A DNA stretch of 64,000 nucleotides from UBA8752 sp042095055 (GTDB lineage: Bacteria > Bacteroidota > Bacteroidia > Flavobacteriales_D > Sanyastnellaceae), in the NCBI GenBank assembly GCA_042095055.1, contig JBELBZ010000007.1, positions 20,710-84,709 on the forward strand. The letters are read 5' to 3'. The notes below the pieces were generated by a model, which had not been told where the DNA came from, made no database searches, and worked only from the letters and a program-made list of their open reading frames with translations. Within the stretch, counting starts at the first letter, position 1; every line of letters starts with the position of its first letter. The position numbers were made by a program, and so were the translations under genes. Shown here one piece after another: positions 58,999 to 64,000 of the stretch.

Positions 58999-60858
58999 TC
59001 ACTCACCAGAGATGCGCTTTTCTACGGTGCCATCGGAGTATTGGAACAGGAGAAGAACACCTGGTTCGGGAAGAACTTCGCGCCCCAACACATCGGTGAC
59101 ACGGACCAATTGCCTGTGGCCAGATGGCGCCAACTCCCCTACCGACATGGGTTCGCTGCAAGCTTGGGTAAAGAATTGCCACGCCTCACGCGAAGCATCG
59201 ATGTCTTGGTTGCCCCAGGCCCCGGGCCAGCTGTGCCCTCCGCCGTTGATCGTATACAGCCACACTTGCGGGCAAGCCCCTTCTAAACCCCACTTTTGGT
59301 AATCCACGGTGGACTCATCCCAGGTCACGATGTCTGGAAAGCTGCCGGATTCTTCCAAGGTCAATCCAAACATGTCTACGAAGAAAGACATGGCGTCTGG
59401 TGTGCTGGGATAAGACCCCCACCCGTCTTCGTTTTTTAGGTCCCCCTCATAGAGGCTCACATCATCGGAAGTGCCATGGATTTCGAGAATGGGCACCATG
59501 AACTCTGGAGCGCATTCAGATTGGATGTCCGACATCAGAATGCCTGCAATAGGCGCTACGGCACGAAACTCTTCCGATGCCTCGCACGCCAACAAGTAAC
59601 AGAAGTCTGCACCATTGGAGAACCCCGTTCCGAATACACGCTCTGCATCAAGCCCATAGGTCTCGATGAGTTCCCCTCTCAGTTCAGACACGAAGGCCAC
59701 ATCGTCGACATATTCATTCTGGTGGAAAGCGTACCCCACATTCCAAAAAGGCTCGCCCGATCCGTCCGTGGTGCCTTGAGGATAGCACACCGCAAAACCA
59801 AATTCGTCGGCGAGGTCATTGAACCTCGAATACTGCAAGATGCCCTCAGCATCGCCCGTGTAGCCATGGAATACAAAGACCAAAGGACAGTTCGCTGGAG
59901 CGTCCGAAGGCTGGTAGTAGTAGTATTCACGGAGGTCCTTGCCCGCTGAATACACCCCATAATAAATGGCAGAGACCGAGACGGACTGTGTGTTGTTGAG
60001 GGTCTGGTCGTCGCTGCCTCCATTGACCGCTGTGATCTCTGCTGTCACGTTGTAGTTGCCGCTCCAATCAAAGGGCAAGACCCCGTTGATGGAGAAGCTG
60101 TGGGTTTCTGAGGAACCCAATGACACCCCATCGATGGTGGTCTCTCCTGATGCCCCCTCCATGCTCCATGCCACGGTATAGGAATACACCGTGTCGGTGC
60201 CGAGGTTGACCACCGTTCCTGCCAAGTCCTCAGTAGCGGGTGCCAGCACCACACTTTCGGATTCTAATCCTATCAAGGCCAGGTCCAAGCCGCTCGGTTC
60301 CAAAACCGTCACATCATCAATCGCCCATCCGTAGAGCCAACCTCCGCCGTCGTTGTAACGGAACCCGAGGTGAACTTCTGTCTCTCCCAGCACCACGTCG
60401 AGGTCCATCACTTCAAAATCCCATGTCCCTTCGCTGCCTTCCAGGGTCTGCAAAACGGTCCACGTAGCTCCTCCATCGAGGCTGTATTCGACCGTAGCTA
60501 CCTCGTCATCGCCTTCGTAGGAGCCACCATCGTAGTAGCTCGAAAAAGCCAGGATGGCGCTCTCTACATCCGACAGGTCCAGCACTGGTGTAATGAGGTA
60601 ATCCTCGCTTTTGTCACAGTCGCAGCCGTCGTCATTGGTGGCCATCATGTTGCCGTGCGGTGCAATGGGCCACCACTGGCTCTCCAGGTCTGTGCTCTCT
60701 CCGGGCAACCAACCTCCATCGGTAGCCAAGGTCTGCTGGGTCCAGCCGTCAGGCAAAACGCCCGCGTCAAAGTTCTCTTGCAGCAATGTTGTCTGCGCAT
60801 ACACAGAAGTGCTGCACAGGGCGAGGGCCACAAGGGCCAACCGAATCGTTTGGGTCAT
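58999..60858 (-). CDS. secreted PHB-depolymerase/feruloyl-esterase-like hydrolase with short T9SS C-terminus
   Basis: 619 residues. Signal peptide ending near SVYAQ; a cleaved-adhesin/MAM-like jelly roll (QENFDAGVLPDGWTQQTL to YGWAIDDVTVLEP); a CARDB-like domain; then an alpha/beta hydrolase with GTGFSNGADF (nucleophile S414), the aspartate in IHGTSDDVSLY and the histidine in INGGGHSWPG. This is the LpqC esterase/PHB depolymerase group. The last 35 residues (VRVTDVLGREVLPEP to EKRISGE) match the trailing half of a T9SS type A sorting domain. Likely cleaves polyester or esterified polysaccharide outside the cell. Confidence 0.82.
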   Translation of the reverse strand: MTQTIRLALVALALCSTSVYAQTTLLQENFDAGVLPDGWTQQTLATDGGWLPGESTDLESQWWPIAPHGNMMATNDDGCDCDKSEDYLITPVLDLSDVESAILAFSSYYDGGSYEGDDEVATVEYSLDGGATWTVLQTLEGSEGTWDFEVMDLDVVLGETEVHLGFRYNDGGGWLYGWAIDDVTVLEPSGLDLALIGLESESVVLAPATEDLAGTVVNLGTDTVYSYTVAWSMEGASGETTIDGVSLGSSETHSFSINGVLPFDWSGNYNVTAEITAVNGGSDDQTLNNTQSVSVSAIYYGVYSAGKDLREYYYYQPSDAPANCPLVFVFHGYTGDAEGILQYSRFNDLADEFGFAVCYPQGTTDGSGEPFWNVGYAFHQNEYVDDVAFVSELRGELIETYGLDAERVFGTGFSNGADFCYLLACEASEEFRAVAPIAGILMSDIQSECAPEFMVPILEIHGTSDDVSLYEGDLKNEDGWGSYPSTPDAMSFFVDMFGLTLEESGSFPDIVTWDESTVDYQKWGLEGACPQVWLYTINGGGHSWPGAWGNQDIDASREAWQFFTQACSEPMSVGELAPSGHRQLVRVTDVLGREVLPEPGVLLLFQYSDGTVEKRISGE

Positions 60859-60886
60859 GCCCCGAAGATATGGGGCAACGCCTCAC

Positions 60887-62737
60887 TCAATGGCGAACGG
60901 CAAAGCGTTGTGGTCCCAAGCCTTCTGCCTTCAAGACGTAGAAGCCCTCAGGAAGGGTGGCGACATCTATAACTGCGCGCACATCAGTGGCCTTGAAACG
61001 GTCGACCACGCGCCCGCTGACATCCACAATGGCCACATTCATTCCCGCAACCAGCCCCTCAATGTTCAACGCCTCGGACGCTGGATTCGGATAAATCCCA
61101 AGGGATTCAGAAGAGAGGTCGGATGACCCGCTGGTCGCGCTGCACGGTGCAGACAAGCGCCAACGGTAGAAATAGTAGTGGTAATCAAGTGGCGAGTCTG
61201 TGGTATTTCCCGTGATGCTCATGCGGTTGGCCACAGCCAAAGGAAAGGTGCCCGCAGGAACAGCGTTGTTGCGGAACAAACCTTCATTGGTGCCATCGAT
61301 GCCCATTTGGAATCCGGTGCCATTGGGGATTTCAACGCCAATTTCGAGGGTATTCCAACCAAATGCGAGGGTGTAATTGTCCTCGAATACGGTCGCTCCC
61401 CCTGCGTCTCTGATGTAAAAGCCAATGGAGAAGTTGGTCAGTGCCAGCACCTCTACACTCTCCAGAACGGTGGGTTCAGATACGCTGAAGACCATGTCCC
61501 ACATGTCATTTAAATGATAGCCACCTGCCCCCAGTTCGTCTGCAGAGAGTGGACCTCCCAATGCGGTTTCAGTGTTGGCATTGGGATCGAAGAATTCAGA
61601 GGCAGCATCGGTACAGCCCAAGATGGGCGCGATACATGACCCATCGCCCAGGCAAGCCGCTGGATTGTAGTTCACAGCCGATTCTTGCATGCATCCCGCC
61701 ACATAGCAACAAGAGCCATCATCGTCAATGGCTCCTTCAGTGTAATTGACCGCTTGTGGATCCGTGCAGCCGCAATCATCTGAGAGGGAAACACGCCACA
61801 AGTCTTGGTGATAGGTGTCGTTGGCACCCTCCAAACCCGAAGTCAAGTAGGCGTAGCACCCGAGGACAAAACTGCCTGGCGCCCAGCGCGCTCCCCCAGG
61901 GTGTGCTGCCAATTCCGTCCAGCTGTCTCCGTCGGGGTCATATTGCCAAAACTCGCCGTAGTCCAGCGGACCATGGTTGTCGCCGTCGCCACTCAGGATA
62001 TAGCCATAGCCATCCTTGGCGAATTGCGTTCCAGCAACCCGGGCCTCTCCCGGAAAGTCTCCCAATGGGGTCCATTCATCGGCCACGGGGTCGTAGCGGT
62101 GAAAGTCCTTGTAAATGGTGAGGTTCCCATTTTCTGTGTTGCCGTGCCCAAATCCCACGTAAGCGGCTCCATCGATGCCGAAATAAAAAGGGTGGTGTCG
62201 GTTTCCACCTGTGAACGCGGCCCGTTGCTCCCAGGTGTCGCTGTCCACATCGTATGCCCACCAATCTCCGAGGTTGCCACTGTCGTTGCTTCCGAGGCCC
62301 ACCATGACCTTTCCTCCTGCCAGCACCATGGCCGGGTGATTCCTTCCTATTCCGGGGAAATCAGCAAGCGCGCTCCACGCACCCGTAGCCATGTTGAGGT
62401 GCCACCAGTCTGTAGGGTAGCCGCTGTTGTTGGAGCCAAAGCCCACGTAGGCATGGTCTCCTTCACACACGCCATATCCATAGCCCCTGCCACCACCCGG
62501 AAAGGCTTCCATTTCCTGCCAACTGTCGTTCGAAGGATCGTATCGAAAAACGTCGTCGAGGTTCAGCGCTGCGAAACCAGCCTGACCCGCGATGACATAC
62601 CCGTAATCATCGTTGGCCACCGTAATCGGGTGATGACGGCCATTTCCACCAAAGCTGGACATGGCTTGCCACTCTGTTTGTGCGAGGGAAAACAATGGAC
62701 TCAAAAAGGAAAGCAGCAGGAGAATGGCAAGTCTCAT
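60887..62737 (-). CDS. secreted Kelch-repeat protein with cysteine units and T9SS sorting domain
   Basis: 616 residues from MRLAILLLLSFLSPLFSLAQ (signal peptide). Six Kelch-like blades (DVFRYDPSNDSWQEMEAFPG, WDVDSDTWEQ-like YDVDSDTWEQRAAFTGGN, FWQYDPDGDSWTELAAHPGG) form a propeller. Then come GCTDPQAVNYTEGAIDDDGS, two more cysteine units, a jelly-roll region and a T9SS type A sorting domain (LGIYPNPASEALNIEGL to FAVRH). A surface binding protein by appearance. It shares the cysteine unit with the giant repeat proteins but uses the T9SS tail. 28 bases from the esterase gene, same strand. Confidence 0.8.
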   Translation of the reverse strand: MRLAILLLLSFLSPLFSLAQTEWQAMSSFGGNGRHHPITVANDDYGYVIAGQAGFAALNLDDVFRYDPSNDSWQEMEAFPGGGRGYGYGVCEGDHAYVGFGSNNSGYPTDWWHLNMATGAWSALADFPGIGRNHPAMVLAGGKVMVGLGSNDSGNLGDWWAYDVDSDTWEQRAAFTGGNRHHPFYFGIDGAAYVGFGHGNTENGNLTIYKDFHRYDPVADEWTPLGDFPGEARVAGTQFAKDGYGYILSGDGDNHGPLDYGEFWQYDPDGDSWTELAAHPGGARWAPGSFVLGCYAYLTSGLEGANDTYHQDLWRVSLSDDCGCTDPQAVNYTEGAIDDDGSCCYVAGCMQESAVNYNPAACLGDGSCIAPILGCTDAASEFFDPNANTETALGGPLSADELGAGGYHLNDMWDMVFSVSEPTVLESVEVLALTNFSIGFYIRDAGGATVFEDNYTLAFGWNTLEIGVEIPNGTGFQMGIDGTNEGLFRNNAVPAGTFPLAVANRMSITGNTTDSPLDYHYYFYRWRLSAPCSATSGSSDLSSESLGIYPNPASEALNIEGLVAGMNVAIVDVSGRVVDRFKATDVRAVIDVATLPEGFYVLKAEGLGPQRFAVRH

Positions 62738-62824
62738 GGAATTGATTTGGTGTGAATTCAACTCATAAACCCTCACAAATGGCATAAGGTTCGTTCGGCT
62801 TAGAATCTAATAGAATTGGGCAAT

Positions 62825-62850
62825 AAAAAAGCCGGCACAAGGCCGGCTTT
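62825..62850 (-). terminator. intrinsic terminator of the small lipoprotein gene
   Basis: AAAGCCGGC at 62828-62836 and GCCGGCTTT at 62842-62850 form a 9-pair stem with a 5-base loop. On the minus strand it continues into six T's. It lies 20 bases after the stop of the gene at 62871. Confidence 0.88.
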
Positions 62851-62870
62851 CTCATGGGTGAAATGGTGGA

Positions 62871-63191
62871 TTACAATCCGTCAAACTCGATGTAGACAGA
62901 ATCTCCACAGGCCACTGTAATCGAGGTGTCAAATGCAGTGCACAATGAGATGAAAGACAAGCCGAACTCCACATCGATGGTGCCGGCGTCGGTCTCAAAG
63001 CTGTTTTGAGCAAGGATGCCCATGTCAGCAGCCACTTCATCGCCAGCGATACTGACATCTGGGGTGCAGAGTGAGTTGTTGAAAATGGTAACAACGGCTT
63101 TGTTGCCCTCGTCACAAGCTTCGGTGTTGTCATCACAACCCGTGATGAGCACCAGCGCGGCCATCAGGCCAAACAGGTTTTGGATTTTCAT
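62871..63191 (-). CDS. small lipoprotein of unknown function
   Basis: 106 residues. MKIQNLFGLMAALVLITGCD is a lipoprotein signal with the cysteine at about residue 19. Four more cysteines (ACDEG, SLCTP, SLCTAF, VACGDS) could form two disulfides in a small beta-sandwich (GTIDVEFGLSFISL). No family recognised. It has its own promoter and a strong terminator, so it is a single-gene unit that may be well expressed. Confidence 0.7.
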   Translation of the reverse strand: MKIQNLFGLMAALVLITGCDDNTEACDEGNKAVVTIFNNSLCTPDVSIAGDEVAADMGILAQNSFETDAGTIDVEFGLSFISLCTAFDTSITVACGDSVYIEFDGL

Positions 63192-63211
63192 TCTGAATCG
63201 GTTTTGTGGCG

Positions 63212-63242
63212 CGAAAATACACGCCGTCGTGAGGACTCAAAA
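63212..63242 (-). promoter_or_regulatory. putative promoter of the small lipoprotein gene
   Basis: Minus-strand TTTTG, 18 bases, TATTTTCG; the spacing is ideal for Bacteroidota and the -7 element has one mismatch from TAnnTTTG. Leader of about 15 bases to the ATG at 63191. Confidence 0.5.
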
Positions 63243-63341
63243 TGAAATCATAGGGTTGCACAACCGGCGAACAATATCTCTGCCCCTTTCAAGGTTGAAT
63301 GTTCAGGATACCACCACACACCCAATAAAACCTACAACTGC

Positions 63342-64000
63342 ATGACCCGTCACCCTCTGATCATCCCCTCCCTGGCTGCTGTTTTGGCCGTTTCCATCCT
63401 CGCTTCAGCCTATCTCGTGGCCCGCAACGGGAGTTATTTCTTCCGCAGCCAAGCGAGCGACATTGCGGTTACCGGGTCGACCTCTATGGATTTCACCTCG
63501 GACCTCGCCGTTTGGCAGGGTCAGTTCACGCGAAAGGCCATGGATCTGAAAGAAGTTTATGCCCTCATGAAGCAAGACAAGGCGGTGGTGGAGCAATTCT
63601 TGAAGGAAAAGGGCATCGACCGGGATGCCTATGCCTTTTTGTCGATTGACATCATCCCACAGAACAAAACGGTCAACCACTACAACGACGAAGGCGACCT
63701 GGTCGATCGGGAGTCTGTCTTCAATGGCTACCGGCTCAAGCGCGGTTTTAAGGTGACCTCAACAGACATCGATTTGGTGGAGCGCCTCGCCAATGAGGTC
63801 ACTGAGCTGATCGAGCAAGACGTGTACATCACCTCCTATCCACCCAAGTATTACTACACCCAATTGGGCACGCTCAAGATTCAGATGATCGAAGCCGCCT
63901 CTCAAGACGGCCTGACGCGCGCCAACACTGCGGTATCAGGCGGAGGTGGTGAACTCGGTGACCTCCTCGAAACCAGCATCGGCGTGTTTCAGATTTTGGG
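63342..64000 (+). CDS. SIMPL domain (DUF541) protein, N-terminal part (cut by window edge)
   Basis: 219 codons are visible, starting MTRHPLIIPSLAAVLAVSIL, a single N-terminal membrane anchor or signal. DIAVTGSTSMDFTSDLAVWQ is the typical SIMPL opening, followed by YRLKRGFKVTSTDIDLVERL and TQLGTLKIQMIEAASQDGLT. Members face the periplasm or surface; their biochemical role is not settled. The C-terminus lies beyond base 64000. The 150-base gap before it holds the divergent lipoprotein promoter and an imperfect GGTTG/CAACC inverted repeat. Confidence 0.8.
   Translation, partial: MTRHPLIIPSLAAVLAVSILASAYLVARNGSYFFRSQASDIAVTGSTSMDFTSDLAVWQGQFTRKAMDLKEVYALMKQDKAVVEQFLKEKGIDRDAYAFLSIDIIPQNKTVNHYNDEGDLVDRESVFNGYRLKRGFKVTSTDIDLVERLANEVTELIEQDVYITSYPPKYYYTQLGTLKIQMIEAASQDGLTRANTAVSGGGGELGDLLETSIGVFQIL

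Overview
The window looks like a chromosome segment of a Bacteroidota bacterium, most likely Flavobacteriales. It carries type IX secretion (T9SS) C-terminal sorting domains, a SusC-like TonB receptor paired with a DUF4249 lipoprotein, the short (289 aa) primary sigma factor of the phylum, a SiaB/SiaC pair, -7 elements of the TAnnTTTG type, and many surface proteins with GCTD.ACNY cysteine repeats. Coding density is very high. Convergent neighbours repeatedly overlap at their 3' ends, and one divergent pair shares a CATG at the two start codons. I recognised no rRNA, tRNA, CRISPR array, insertion sequence or prophage.

Layout. Positions 1-11.8 kb are mostly housekeeping: a ZIP metal transporter (cut by the left edge) with a methyltransferase, SiaB/SiaC, a very large ABCG-like transporter, a beta-helix lipoprotein, an AlkA-type glycosylase, the rpsO-pnp-rpoD cluster and accD. 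Positions 11.8-18.9 kb hold an Omp85-like outer-membrane protein, a SpoU-type RNA methyltransferase, a PlsC-like acyltransferase, a DEAD-box helicase and a 3-hydroxyacyl-CoA dehydrogenase. Positions 19.6-23.2 kb hold a three-gene unit (sodium/solute symporter, GHMP kinase, nucleotidyltransferase) that reads as sugar uptake and activation.

Positions 23.3-26.8 kb hold the most interesting locus. Two paralogous secreted proteins each join an N-terminal c-type heme motif to a copper type II monooxygenase core (peptidylglycine hydroxylase/dopamine hydroxylase type) in which all six copper ligands are present at the expected spacing. A redoxin gene lies between them. One paralog ends in a dockerin-like double EF-hand module, the other in a T9SS type A sorting domain.

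Positions 26.8-63.2 kb are dominated by surface and secreted proteins: an NlpC/P60 peptidase, BNR-repeat, beta-helix, Kelch and propeller proteins, two metalloproteases, an esterase, and two giant cysteine-repeat proteins. Among them lie a thiolase, a RluA-like pseudouridine synthase, YebC, a DAHP synthase/chorismate mutase, a TonB receptor unit, a VTC-DUF4956-DUF2490 operon and a pair of PH-domain membrane proteins. Seven proteins across the window end in the same dockerin-like module, and five end in a recognisable or degenerate T9SS sorting domain. The window closes inside a SIMPL-domain gene. A 233-base gap at 28.7-28.9 kb appears to hold a small RNA with a sigma-54-like promoter and a strong terminator.
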